This document shows positions 9,288 through 18,040 of a stretch of DNA of 64,000 nucleotides, piece by piece (position 1 is the first letter of the stretch; the number at the start of each line of letters is the position of its first letter). A program made the translations under genes and the position numbers. A model generated the notes under the pieces. It saw only the letters and a program-made list of their open reading frames with translations, had not been told where the DNA came from and searched no databases. Where the stretch lies: positions 158,680 to 222,679 of the forward strand of contig NZ_NTJD01000005.1 of NCBI RefSeq assembly GCF_002358085.1, written 5' to 3'. Source of the stretch: Pseudothioclava arenosa. GTDB taxonomy: Bacteria; Pseudomonadota; Alphaproteobacteria; Rhodobacterales; Rhodobacteraceae.

Positions 9288-11579
9288 TTGCTTTACGATA
9301 GTTCGGCCCCCTCAGTGGCGCAAGTTCGCTCGCGGATTCTGCAGCTCTGTCAGAAGGGCGATCATCTTCTGGCTTATGCCGCGCTGTCGGGATCGCCCTA
9401 TGATGCCGAGAACCACCCTGGACTTTGGGAGCTTCTGGCCCGCCAATGCGAAGCTGCAGGCGCCGGCGATCTTGCGCGCCGTGCGCGCGAGGCGCTTTTG
9501 TCGGCCGGAACCCTGCACGGCGGGCAGGCCCTGGCGCATACGGCCTACCTGATCGAAATCGGGGACTTCGTCTCCGCCACAACCCTGATCGAGGCCCAGT
9601 TCGGCACCGACCCGCAGGATGAAACCGCCCGGATCATCTATGGCAAGGCCCTTCTGGGAACGGACCCCGCGAAGGGCCTGCGCCTGCTTGAGGGGCTCGA
9701 GACCGACGATCTTATCTTGTCGCTACGCATCGTCGATGCCCTGCGCCAGAACAGCCGGTTTCAGGCCGCCGCGCGCCGGCTTGCGGATCTGGCCGAACGT
9801 CATCCCGGCGAAGCCCGGATCGCCACGCGTCAGGCACGCGTTCAGGAACAGCAAGGCGGCTGGGCCGAAGCGATCCAGAGCTGGCTGAAGATCGTTGACG
9901 AAATCCCCTCGCAACGCGTGCCCGGTCTGCTCAAGGTCGCCTTCCTGCAAAAGCGGTTTGAGAACACCGAGAACGCAACCGAAAGCGCGGCGGAACTGCT
10001 CACGCTAGAAAATCCCACGCGTTCAGCCAGCGAGTTGGCGGCCCAGATCGAGTTGCTCGACATGCTTGGACAGGAACGCGCGATGCTTGCTGCGATGCAC
10101 CGGCTGGCCCGAGAAAGCGCGCACGGCACGGTTTCACCAGCCCTTTGGGAACAGATCGCGGCAAGCCAGGTCGATGCCGGGCGGATCGGCCTCGTCGACT
10201 GGATGGCGAAGCTCGGCCTGCCGATCGGCGTAACGGCGCACGCCCTGCTGGAGGCCGCGCGCGACTACCTGCCCGATCTTGGCCGCGCCGCGCGCGATAT
10301 CCATGCGGCGGCACAGATCAAGAGCCCCGAAATCCTGTTGCCCGCCTTCAAGGCCATGGCGCCCGAGCGCGCCCGTCCGGTTTCCGGCCTTGGCAATATC
10401 CTTCTGGTCAATGCGACCCTTGCCGCGGGCGGGGCGGAGCGGCAGTTCGTGATGCTGATCCGCGCCTTGCTGAAATCCGGCCTCCCGGCCGATCGGATTT
10501 CCGTCGCGCTGTTTTCAACAGCGGAAGAGCGCGGGCACGCGCATTTCCTGTCGGAGCTGACTGCGCTGGGCGTGCGCATTCACGATCTCGACGCGATCTC
10601 CGACACCCCGACGTTGCGCCCCGAGGTGCAGCAAGTGCTGGCGCTTCTGCCCGCGCGCATCCGGGCCGACCTGCTGCCGCTGATTACGCTATGCCAATCC
10701 GAGCGACCGATGGCCATTCACGGCTGGCAGGATCGCTCCTCCGTTGCCGCCGGTCTTGCCGGTCTGCTGACCGATATCCCGCGCATCGTGATGAGCGCGC
10801 GCAACATGGAACCCGCCAAACGCGCAGATCCGAACCTGCCTATGCTGCGAGGTCTGTATCGCACGCTCTGCGCGATGCCGCAGGTAACGCTTACGGTCAA
10901 TTCCGAGGCCGGCGCGCGTGGCTACGAAGACTGGCTGGATCTGGGGCACAATCAAGCGAAAGTCATCCATAATGCGATCGACGGCGCGGCCTTTCCGCTC
11001 CTGCCGCAGGCCAATGATGCGCAATCCGCGCCGCTGCGCATTCTGGGCGTCTTCCGCTTTGCCGCGAACAAACGGCCCGAGCTATGGCTGCGGACGATCG
11101 CGGCCCTGCGCGCAAAATCCTCTCGTCCGATTCAGGCGCGGCTTGTCGGTAGCGGCCCGTTCCTCGACCGGATCATCGAGCTGCGCAATGAGCTTGGCCT
11201 GCACGACATCGAGATCGCGCAGAGCCTTTCGCGCCCCGATGAAATCTATTGCGAGGCTGATGTCCTGCTCTTGATGTCGCGGGTCGAGGGCACGCCGAAT
11301 GTGGTGATCGAGGCGCAGTGCAGCGGGCTTGCCGTTGCCGCCTGCGATGTCGGCGGTGTGCGCGAGGCGCTGCATGATGACGGTCTGGCCCTGCCTGCCG
11401 AGATCGGGCCTGACATGGCCGCCGATCAGATCCTCGACTGGCTCGACACGCGCGCCCTTTCGAACCCTGAGGTTCGGCGCGCGGCGATCCTTGGAAAATA
11501 CGATATGGCGTCTCTGGCAATGCTGACCCTCGGGCTTTACGGGGTCGTCGAGGCCGAAGGCGAGGAGCCCGACGCATGA
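9288..11579 (+). CDS. Large glycosyltransferase: helical repeat region plus GT4-type domain
   Basis: The 763-residue protein starts with about 350 residues of Ala/Leu-rich helical repeats resembling TPRs (for example ARRLADLAERHPGEARIAT, then QARVQEQQGGWAEAIQSWL). From about residue 368 comes a GT-B fold glycosyltransferase: the donor-side start NILLVNATLAAGGAERQF, a Rossmann segment ILGVFRFAANKRPELWLRTI, and the GT4 EX7E signature EGTPNVVIE followed by GLAVAACDVGGVREAL. No membrane span is seen. The start is TTG with GGAAGG five bases upstream. It overlaps the next glycosyltransferase by four bases. Acceptor unknown; the nearby flagellar genes make flagellin or another surface structure a guess. 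Confidence 0.75.
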   Translation: MLYDSSAPSVAQVRSRILQLCQKGDHLLAYAALSGSPYDAENHPGLWELLARQCEAAGAGDLARRAREALLSAGTLHGGQALAHTAYLIEIGDFVSATTLIEAQFGTDPQDETARIIYGKALLGTDPAKGLRLLEGLETDDLILSLRIVDALRQNSRFQAAARRLADLAERHPGEARIATRQARVQEQQGGWAEAIQSWLKIVDEIPSQRVPGLLKVAFLQKRFENTENATESAAELLTLENPTRSASELAAQIELLDMLGQERAMLAAMHRLARESAHGTVSPALWEQIAASQVDAGRIGLVDWMAKLGLPIGVTAHALLEAARDYLPDLGRAARDIHAAAQIKSPEILLPAFKAMAPERARPVSGLGNILLVNATLAAGGAERQFVMLIRALLKSGLPADRISVALFSTAEERGHAHFLSELTALGVRIHDLDAISDTPTLRPEVQQVLALLPARIRADLLPLITLCQSERPMAIHGWQDRSSVAAGLAGLLTDIPRIVMSARNMEPAKRADPNLPMLRGLYRTLCAMPQVTLTVNSEAGARGYEDWLDLGHNQAKVIHNAIDGAAFPLLPQANDAQSAPLRILGVFRFAANKRPELWLRTIAALRAKSSRPIQARLVGSGPFLDRIIELRNELGLHDIEIAQSLSRPDEIYCEADVLLLMSRVEGTPNVVIEAQCSGLAVAACDVGGVREALHDDGLALPAEIGPDMAADQILDWLDTRALSNPEVRRAAILGKYDMASLAMLTLGLYGVVEAEGEEPDA

Positions 11580-13285
11580 CGTTTCCCGAGAAGACCGTCG
11601 CGATCGGCGCCGAGCCGAACGACCCGCTGGCCACCATTCTGGGCTGCGATCTGGCCGCCGAGGGCTGGAACCCGATGCCGCTTGAGCGGGCCGAAGCGCC
11701 CGCAAGTGTGCTGTTCACCAGCCAGACCGCGTTTCTTGGCAGCCTCCTTTTCGACCTGCCCGAAACCGCCCCGATCGAGATCGTTCTGCGCCGTGCGACC
11801 GCGACCCAAAGCGCCAGCGAATGGGCCACCGGCCTGCATCTGCTGCGTCAGGTTCTGCGCAGGCATGGTGACCGGCCGATCACCCTCAGCGCGCTCAGCG
11901 ACACCGCCGCGCGTGAGGCAGGCGCGATCCTGCAAAGGGATGTGGGCCTGCGCAGCGACGGGCTCGACCCCGAGATTCGCCTGGCTCATGGCGTAATCCA
12001 CGAAGCCCGCGACGAGATCGTCTTTCCGCAGGGCCGCATGCAGGCCAGCGCGTGGAACTGGGCACGGCTGCGGCGCCGCGCCAATCTGAATGTGGCAACC
12101 GGCGCCTCGGACGACCTGCATGATCTGGTCAGCTTCATGAATTTAGCCCGGTCCGAACCGGAGCCGCGCGCGCCGCGCTTCCTGTTCGTCGTGCCGAACG
12201 GGGTCGGGCTTGGGCATCTTACGCGGATGCTGGCCATCGCCGACAGCCTGCGTGCGCAAGGCGCGGGCGAAGTCCGGTTCTGGTGTTTTTCGCAGGGCGC
12301 CGGGATCATTCAGGCGGCCGGCTACGGGGTGCATTACCGGATGACCGCCCGCCACCTGCAATGCCCGCCGGGCGACTGGCACGGCTGGGAAGTCGCCGCC
12401 TTGCAGGCGGTGCTCGAACAATTGCGCCCCGAGGCCGTGGTGCTGGATGGCAGCGCGATTGACCTTGCCGTGACCGAGGCGCTGCGCGGCACCCTCTGTT
12501 GCGCGCCGGAGCTGATCTGGATCCGCCGCGCGATGTGGCAAAAGGGCGGAGCGGCGGAGGGGCTCGAGGGCGGGCAGTTCGCCTCCCTCATCCTTGAACC
12601 GGGCGATCTCGCGGCCGAGGATGATACCGGCGCGACCGTCACCTACAAACCCGCGCGCACTGGCCTCTCGAAGTTCAGCGTGACACCACCCGTCACCCTG
12701 ACCCTCGGCAACACACCGCTACCCCGGCGCGAGGCGCGGCGCGCACTTGGCCTGCGCAGCTTCACGCGCAAGCTCTGCCTCGTCAGCCTCGGTGGCGACG
12801 CCTTCAGTCGCCAGCAGACCGCGGTCGAGCAGATCCTCGCCGCCGCCCGGCGTGCGAATGTCCGGCTGATCTGGGCCCGCTCACCGCTTGCGCGGATCCC
12901 GAGCGACCTAATCGACGATACCGATATGCTCCATGTCTATCCGCTTGGCCGGTTCTTCGAGGCCTTCGACGGCGCGATCTCGGCCTGCGGCTACAACAGC
13001 TTTCACGAGCTGCTGCAGAACACGACCTACCCGCTGATGTTCGTGCCCGTGCAGCACCAGAAGCTCGACGATCAGGCGGCGCGCGCGCGATATGCGGCCA
13101 AGCAAGGCTGGGCCGACTGTCTTGAGGCCGAGAGCCCGCAGGCCATGGCCGCGCAGCTCGACGCGTTTTTCGCGCAGTTCAAAGCCTCGGCAACGGCAAC
13201 GACCCGGCCGCGCGTGCGCAACGGTTCGGTCGAGATGGCCGAGCGGATCATGGCGCTGGTCGAACCCGCGGAGGTGCTGGCATGA
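11576..13285 (+). CDS. Glycosyltransferase-like protein with GT28/MurG-type C-terminal half
   Basis: The 569-residue product overlaps the preceding glycosyltransferase by four bases. The first 190 residues are not recognised. From about residue 198 it resembles GT28/MurG-type enzymes: RFLFVVPNGVGLGHLTRMLA contains the glycine-rich loop with HLTR, then a second Rossmann region (KLCLVSLGGDAFSRQQTAV), and near the end DGAISACGYNSFHELLQN with PLMFVPVQHQKLDDQ, which matches the nucleotide-sugar binding area. This suggests a nucleotide-sugar dependent transferase acting with its neighbour. The N-terminal part may bind the acceptor. Substrate not determinable. Confidence 0.65.
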   Translation: MTFPEKTVAIGAEPNDPLATILGCDLAAEGWNPMPLERAEAPASVLFTSQTAFLGSLLFDLPETAPIEIVLRRATATQSASEWATGLHLLRQVLRRHGDRPITLSALSDTAAREAGAILQRDVGLRSDGLDPEIRLAHGVIHEARDEIVFPQGRMQASAWNWARLRRRANLNVATGASDDLHDLVSFMNLARSEPEPRAPRFLFVVPNGVGLGHLTRMLAIADSLRAQGAGEVRFWCFSQGAGIIQAAGYGVHYRMTARHLQCPPGDWHGWEVAALQAVLEQLRPEAVVLDGSAIDLAVTEALRGTLCCAPELIWIRRAMWQKGGAAEGLEGGQFASLILEPGDLAAEDDTGATVTYKPARTGLSKFSVTPPVTLTLGNTPLPRREARRALGLRSFTRKLCLVSLGGDAFSRQQTAVEQILAAARRANVRLIWARSPLARIPSDLIDDTDMLHVYPLGRFFEAFDGAISACGYNSFHELLQNTTYPLMFVPVQHQKLDDQAARARYAAKQGWADCLEAESPQAMAAQLDAFFAQFKASATATTRPRVRNGSVEMAERIMALVEPAEVLA

Positions 13286-13848
13286 ACGCAAAGGGACCTC
13301 AGGACACCGCATCGCTCAACCTGCTCCGGGAGTTGGCGGATGAGCTGACGATCGTCGGGCCGCGTCTGGCGATTTATGAATATCGCGCTTTTTGCAGCGA
13401 GCTGCGTTCGGGCAAGGCTTTTGCCCTCGATTTGCGCTTTGGCCCCCGCGATACAGCCCCGGCCAAGCCCCTGATCGCCCCCGAATGCCTTGCGGACGCC
13501 TGGGGGCTGCCCGAGACAGCCCTGCCGCTCGGGCGGATTTCCTGGACGGAATCGCCCGAACGTTTGCCCGCAACGGCGATCTGGTTACCCGACTCATCCG
13601 ACTCGAATCTGGCGGCGATTCTGCTCAAGTTCGCCGCTGAACATCATCGAGACCCGTTTTTACGTCCATTATTTCTGTGTGAAAGCTTTCGGGCGCTGCC
13701 AATTCTGTCGCGCTACGGATTTTCTGCCCTGCAATGTCAGGCGCCAGATTTAATGCTTTTGACAGAGGCACTTGCCCCTCGTTTCGGGCTGACACAGCTC
13801 CGTCACGCCGCCTCCGGAGAGCGACTTTGGCCAATAAATATTGGCTAA
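13282..13848 (+). CDS. Unrecognised protein, third gene of the glycosyltransferase operon
   Basis: This 188-residue ORF starts inside the end of the upstream glycosyltransferase (ATGA overlap) and is therefore almost certainly co-translated. It has no signal peptide, no obvious membrane span and no motif that I recognise. Visible features are a proline-rich middle (APAKPLIAPECLADAWGLPE) and a C-terminal segment CESFRALPILSRYGFSALQC. Context implies an accessory role in making or attaching the glycan. No good terminator was seen in the 170 bases that follow. Confidence 0.55.
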   Translation: MNAKGPQDTASLNLLRELADELTIVGPRLAIYEYRAFCSELRSGKAFALDLRFGPRDTAPAKPLIAPECLADAWGLPETALPLGRISWTESPERLPATAIWLPDSSDSNLAAILLKFAAEHHRDPFLRPLFLCESFRALPILSRYGFSALQCQAPDLMLLTEALAPRFGLTQLRHAASGERLWPINIG

Positions 13849-14021
13849 TTCGCATCTGACGGCCGCATTTCTCCATTTCCGCGCCGCATTCGCGCCCGAA
13901 TCTCAGAGCATACCCAATCACCGGGGGCAGAAGGCAGTCTTCGGGTTTCTGGACAGGCGTATGCGTGACGAGGGCCCGGTGTTTAACGCCAGAAGTCTGG
14001 CTAACTGGAATGAGGTTGGAA

Positions 14022-14336
14022 ATGAAATCGAAGGCATGGACCGCCGCAGTCCTTATCGCGGCTCAAACGATCGGTGCAGGCTCGGTGTTCGCGGCTCAGT
14101 GCGCGAGCAGCAACCACGTGGAAGCGCGTCTGCAAGAACGGTTTAACGAAACGCTCGCGTTCGAAGGCGCGGCCCGCGAAGAGCACAGCGTGCTTGTCTA
14201 CGCGTCGCCGAAAGCTGAAAGCTGGACGATGGTCGTCGCGACCCCGGACGGCATGAGCTGCCTGATGGCGACGGGTCATGGCCGTGGCCAGCTCGAAGCG
14301 AGCCTCGGCTCCAAAACGGTTCTGGCGCTCCGCTAA
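14022..14336 (+). CDS. Small exported protein of unknown function
   Basis: The 104-residue product begins with a clear Sec signal peptide (MKSKAWTAAVLIAAQTIGAG, with SVFA before the likely cleavage site), giving a mature protein of about 80 residues. Two cysteines remain, one at the mature N-terminus (QCAS) and one in DGMSCLMATG, so a disulfide is possible. The rest includes EEHSVLVYASPKAESWTMVV. It resembles small periplasmic proteins of unknown function found in Rhodobacterales, but no family was identified. ATG 14022 is preferred over upstream in-frame starts because the signal peptide then starts at residue 1. A bidirectional terminator follows. Confidence 0.6.
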   Translation: MKSKAWTAAVLIAAQTIGAGSVFAAQCASSNHVEARLQERFNETLAFEGAAREEHSVLVYASPKAESWTMVVATPDGMSCLMATGHGRGQLEASLGSKTVLALR

Positions 14337-14369
14337 CGCGGAGCCCCTTACTTGGCTACAGAAATTTTA

Positions 14370-14403
14370 ATGGCGGCGCTCATCAAATGATAAGCGCCGC
14401 CAT
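14370..14403. terminator. Bidirectional terminator hairpin between convergent genes
   Basis: ATGGCGGCGCT (14370-14380) and AGCGCCGCCAT (14393-14403) form a perfect 11-bp stem with a 12-base loop. On the minus strand it is followed by a T/A-rich run (TAAAATTTC). It lies between the rightward gene ending at 14336 and the leftward gene ending at 14417, so it can stop both transcripts. Confidence 0.75.
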
Positions 14404-14416
14404 AAATCCTTAAATC

Positions 14417-14932
14417 CTACGGTTTGCCAGGCCCGACGCCACCACCCTCGTTCGGGGTGCCGTTGCCGCCTCCATTACCAACGCCTTCACCGCAGTTACC
14501 GCCGCAGTCATACGCACCGCCGGTTTTGTAGAGCCAATCCTTGAGATATTGCTCACGGGTGCGAGGCGCGGACATATCCATGGCGCCGCGCACTTCGAGG
14601 AACATCGCGATCATCGACGCATCGCCGCGCGCGCGGATCAGTTCCATCCAGAACGTATCGACCTCTTCGGCATTTTCCATGCCGGCGACCTGATAGCTCT
14701 GCTCGATCGCGTCACGCAGGGCGAGGTTATGACCGTCATTACCGATCCAGTGCTGCAGTGCGGCACGAACGGTGGACGGCTCACGCGATTCCATCTCGCG
14801 GCGCATGTTGGTCCAGGTGTCGCCCGAGCCCGACTTCGGATCGTGCATCGGCACCACCGAGGCCACCGCGCGGGACGCGATCACCGACCCGAGGACAACA
14901 TGTTTGAAGATCGTAAAAATACCACGTTTCAT
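14417..14932 (-). CDS. Exported or membrane-anchored protein with Gly/Asn-rich C-terminal tail
   Basis: The 171-residue product starts with a hydrophobic stretch (GIFTIFKHVVLGSVIASRAV) that can act as a signal or anchor. The middle is helical (TWTNMRREMESREPSTVRAA to about residue 135). The last 34 residues are a low-complexity tail rich in Gly, Asn and Pro that begins with a cysteine pair, YDCGGNCGEG. No function was recognised. The start overlaps the preceding exported gene by four bases, so the two are probably made together. The tail could be an unstructured surface or metal-binding extension; that is a guess. Confidence 0.6.
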   Translation of the reverse strand: MKRGIFTIFKHVVLGSVIASRAVASVVPMHDPKSGSGDTWTNMRREMESREPSTVRAALQHWIGNDGHNLALRDAIEQSYQVAGMENAEEVDTFWMELIRARGDASMIAMFLEVRGAMDMSAPRTREQYLKDWLYKTGGAYDCGGNCGEGVGNGGGNGTPNEGGGVGPGKP

Positions 14933-15900
14933 TTGGACACCACCAATCCGGCAACCGAATAATCGTTGCTCGTGCCAAAGGGCGCGCTGAACACGAGCGT
15001 GTCCGCACTCACTGCCTGCGGCAGATCGCCCGAGATTTCACCGTTCGAGACGTTGCCGGTTTTCCGCAGCACCTTGCCCGTCTCCCGCAGCTTCATCAGA
15101 CCGTCGCGAGTCGCGGCAACGCGCTCGACCTGGTCCGCATTGACCTTGCCGACGGCATAAAGCGTCACTCCGTCGATCAGGGCGAGCAGCCGGTCGGTTT
15201 CGACTTCATAGGTCTGAGCACCGTCGAAGATCGCGGCTTTCTTGGCCGCATCGACGCCCTCCGCGCTCGGCTGAAGCGCCGCCGAGCGGTAACCGCTGCC
15301 GCTTTGGATCGAGATCTTGCCGCTGCGCACCATCACGCGCTGCAGAAGGTCACCGTTATCCTGGAAGCGACGCGACACCATCGTGTTGAAGTTGCGCGAC
15401 GGCAGCGAGGCATCGCCGTTGAGCACGAGTTGCGCAGCAGCCTTGCCATCGCGGCTCAGGGAGACCACGGCCGTTTCGCTGTCCGAACCACCCGCCGCAG
15501 CAGCACCGTAATGCGCAGCCTCAGACAGGAAGAGATCGCTGATCCAGACCGACGTGATCGCGCTCGGCTTGGCAAGCTTGACGATCAGCTGTTCATCAAA
15601 GTCGATTTCGTCATTCTGACCGCCGCCCTTCACGCCGATCCCGTCGATCGGATCCCAGTAAAGGGTCGCGGCCGAGCTGGCGCCGTCCGGCCCCTGGCGG
15701 GTCGCCGAGAGGGTAACCCCGTTCACGGTGCAGGTCGTTGCGTCGAGGCAGGCCTCGAACTCGAGCGAGCGAAAATCAATCTGGCCCGTCAGGGCATCGT
15801 CGATTTGCGCTTGTGCCGCGATCGCGGCGACCGCGGTCATTGATACGGCACAAAATGCACCGGTCACGAGCGAACTCGTGCGCTTCATAACTTGTTCCAT
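14929..15900 (-). CDS. Exported protein of unknown function, first gene of a two-gene operon
   Basis: The 323-residue product has a Sec signal (MEQVMKRTSSLVTGAFCAVS then AVAAIAAQAQ), with cleavage probably after AQA. The mature protein looks like an extracellular beta-rich domain: a possible disulfide pair in EACLDATTCTVNGVTLS, then DEIDFDEQLIVKLAKPSAIT and SVWISDLFLSE, and a C-terminal FSAPFGTSNDYSVAGLVV, which is reminiscent of the final strand of exported PEP-CTERM-like domains, although no sorting signal is present. ATG 15900 is chosen because GGGGAG lies six bases upstream. It overlaps the next gene by four bases. Function unknown. Confidence 0.65.
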   Translation of the reverse strand: MEQVMKRTSSLVTGAFCAVSMTAVAAIAAQAQIDDALTGQIDFRSLEFEACLDATTCTVNGVTLSATRQGPDGASSAATLYWDPIDGIGVKGGGQNDEIDFDEQLIVKLAKPSAITSVWISDLFLSEAAHYGAAAAGGSDSETAVVSLSRDGKAAAQLVLNGDASLPSRNFNTMVSRRFQDNGDLLQRVMVRSGKISIQSGSGYRSAALQPSAEGVDAAKKAAIFDGAQTYEVETDRLLALIDGVTLYAVGKVNADQVERVAATRDGLMKLRETGKVLRKTGNVSNGEISGDLPQAVSADTLVFSAPFGTSNDYSVAGLVVSK

Positions 15901-16381
15901 TACGAACTCCCCTGCGCGATCTTCCCTGCGCAAACGTTCAGACTTCAAACTTGCTTTGTTCATGTGGCGCCGAATTTTCACAGCAACACACGTCTTCAAT
16001 TAGGTTCATGGTCCCGCTGCGCCTTAATTTTGTCAATGAATTACCCAATTTGGCCTTAATTTGGCCAGATTTTCAATTGAAGGGCGAGTAGTTCCGCAAG
16101 GTTATACCACCTAAGGTTGCTTATGGCGCGAGATCGAGGACAGTTGCATCATACTGTCTCTCTCTGGGAACAGATGCCTCGAATCGTCTTGGCCGAGAAT
16201 CGCGCGCCAGCAACCTCAAAAACGACGCCCGACGTAAAATATGACGTATTTATAACAGCTTCCCAGCAGGCGACGGAACCAGTTGCGCGATCGCCTGCAG
16301 AAAGTGCCGTTGCGAACACTCCCTTGCCGGGGAGTCGGATGCGTCAAAACACGAGATTTTCTGAACCACCCTGGAAGGGGG
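15901..16381. other. Intergenic region upstream of the exported-protein operon, with 11-bp direct repeats
   Basis: There is no credible gene in these 481 bases. The first 200 are clearly more AT-rich than the surroundings and should hold the promoter of the leftward exported-protein operon. Two tandem copies of AATTTGGCC start exactly 11 bases apart (16047 and 16058), and a related CCTTAATTTTG lies at 16022-16032, so they fall on the same DNA face. Near the right end a short hairpin (16365-16385) overlaps the tRNA 3' end and may help terminate the tRNA transcript. Confidence 0.4.
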
Positions 16382-16457
16382 TGGTGCCGGTGAAGGGACT
16401 CGAACCCCCGACCCCATCATTACGAATGACGTGCTCTACCAGCTGAGCTACACCGGC
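16382..16457 (-). tRNA. tRNA-Thr (anticodon CGT)
   Basis: On the minus strand the 76 bases fold as a complete tRNA with encoded CCA. The acceptor stem is GCCGGTG/CACCGGC, the D arm is GCTC/GAGC, and the anticodon stem is CGTCA/TGATG with loop TTCGTAA, giving CGT for Thr ACG codons. The T arm contains GGTTCGAGTCC. All invariant positions are present. Confidence 0.97.
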
Positions 16458-16533
16458 GCTGTGGCGCGCCGATTAGCATGCCCGTGCAGCGATGTGTAGC
16501 CCCAAATTGCAACTATTTGGCGCGATTGGCAGA

Positions 16534-18030
16534 CTAGTCTTTTGCCTTGTCGGCCGGCTCTTCGATCAGGTCCGCCTCAAGCGCCGGATCGGCATCCGCA
16601 GAGACCGGCACATCCTCATCCGAGACCTCGGCCTCCTCGACCGGTTCGGCAGGCACCTGCCCAACGATCAGCGGCAACATCTCGGCGCCATGCGGCAGCG
16701 GCATCGCATCCTGCGTCGGCTCGCGCCAGCTCAGCGTATCGAAGCCGCCACAGTTGTTGCAGACCGGGCTCCACTCCGACTGGATATTCTGGCATTTGTC
16801 GCAGCACCATTGCGGCCCGCGCGGCGCGCTCAGCGCGCGCGCCAGCCAGCCCCGCACAACCGCATCATCCGCGCCTTCGCCGCGCTCGATCGCCGCCATG
16901 ATCGTCAGAACACGCGCGGTCGGATGAACCTCCGGCAGATCGCCCAGCGCGCGCCGCGCCTCGGGGAAATCTTCGGCGGCAATCGCGAGCTCAGCCTGCA
17001 AGAGGCGCGTTTCCTCGTGATCGGGGCGCTCTTTTAGCAGCGGACGGAAACGTTTCATCCGTGCGGTCGCGCTTTCATCGGGCTCAATCTCGGCAAAGGC
17101 GGCGGCGATTTCCGGGTGCGGCTGCGCCCCCCACGCCTTCAGCAGCACACGGCTCGCGTGGCGCTTCTTGCCTTTCAGAATATAGGCCCGCGCCGCCATC
17201 ACGGCCGCCGGGATCAGGTCTGGCGAAGATTTGTTCGCGGCGATCGCCGCCTCCTGCGCCTCGATCGACGCGCCTTCGGCCAGAATATCCTTGGCCTCCT
17301 GCAGCGCCATCACCGCATCGCGGCGCCGATGCACATCCTTGGGCAGCGCACCCTGACGCATCTTGGACTGCAACACGCCGCGCGCGTCTTTCCAGTGACC
17401 CGCCTTGGTTTGCAGCTCCAGCAAAGTATCCTGAACCTCGGCATGGCGCGGCTTCAGCGCATAGGCCTTCTCGGCCAGTTTCAGCGCGGTGGCGGTATCG
17501 CCCGCGGCCAGCTTCTGCGCCATCAGCCCGCGCACACCGATAAACCGGGTCCGTTCATCACCCAAAAGGCGCTTGTAGGCCGCCTCGGCTTTCTTGGTCT
17601 CGCCTGCAGTTTCGGCCGCCTGCGCCAGGAGCAGGTTGGTCAACTCGGGGCGATGCAGGAACTTCTCGGCCCGCGCGGCCTTGGTCAGCGCCAGACGCCC
17701 CTCGCCGGACGCCACCGCCATCAGCCCCTCGGCCAGCGCCTCATAGCCTTTGCGCTCACGATTACGGTCGAAATAGCGGCTGATCGCAGTCTCGTCGCCA
17801 TTGAGGAAGCGCAGGAACGCCACCGCCAGACCGATCAGCCGGATCAAAACCCAGATCGCGATGAACAGAAGCGCCGCGCCAATCACCGCCACCAGCGGCG
17901 GCGGCGTGAATTCATAACCGAAGGCCTGCAGCAAGATGCCGCCCTTCATCTCGGTCAGATAGGTGGCCCCCATCGTCGCCCCCGCAACCAGCAGGAGGAA
18001 CAGAGCAACTTTCACGAATGTCCAGATCAT
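16534..18030 (-). CDS. hemY: HemY-like membrane TPR protein with C-terminal zinc ribbon
   Basis: This 498-residue protein matches the HemY N-terminal family: two membrane spans (about 4-26 and 44-72) followed by TPR-like helical repeats (for example LAEKAYALKPRHAEVQDTLL). Despite the name it is not a protoporphyrinogen oxidase; E. coli HemY is a membrane TPR protein near the early haem genes. The C-terminus adds a zinc-ribbon-like element, CCDKC at 409-413 and CNNC at 424-427, then an acidic tail. It lies ten bases after a Mic60-like gene, in the conserved alphaproteobacterial order hemD, Mic60-like, HemY-like. Confidence 0.85.
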   Translation of the reverse strand: MIWTFVKVALFLLLVAGATMGATYLTEMKGGILLQAFGYEFTPPPLVAVIGAALLFIAIWVLIRLIGLAVAFLRFLNGDETAISRYFDRNRERKGYEALAEGLMAVASGEGRLALTKAARAEKFLHRPELTNLLLAQAAETAGETKKAEAAYKRLLGDERTRFIGVRGLMAQKLAAGDTATALKLAEKAYALKPRHAEVQDTLLELQTKAGHWKDARGVLQSKMRQGALPKDVHRRRDAVMALQEAKDILAEGASIEAQEAAIAANKSSPDLIPAAVMAARAYILKGKKRHASRVLLKAWGAQPHPEIAAAFAEIEPDESATARMKRFRPLLKERPDHEETRLLQAELAIAAEDFPEARRALGDLPEVHPTARVLTIMAAIERGEGADDAVVRGWLARALSAPRGPQWCCDKCQNIQSEWSPVCNNCGGFDTLSWREPTQDAMPLPHGAEMLPLIVGQVPAEPVEEAEVSDEDVPVSADADPALEADLIEEPADKAKD

Positions 18031-18040
18031 CTCTGCCTCC

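Noticed and set aside
16117..16446. 109-codon ORF overlapping tRNA-Thr
   Set aside because: Covers most of the tRNA gene and has no ribosome site or family features.
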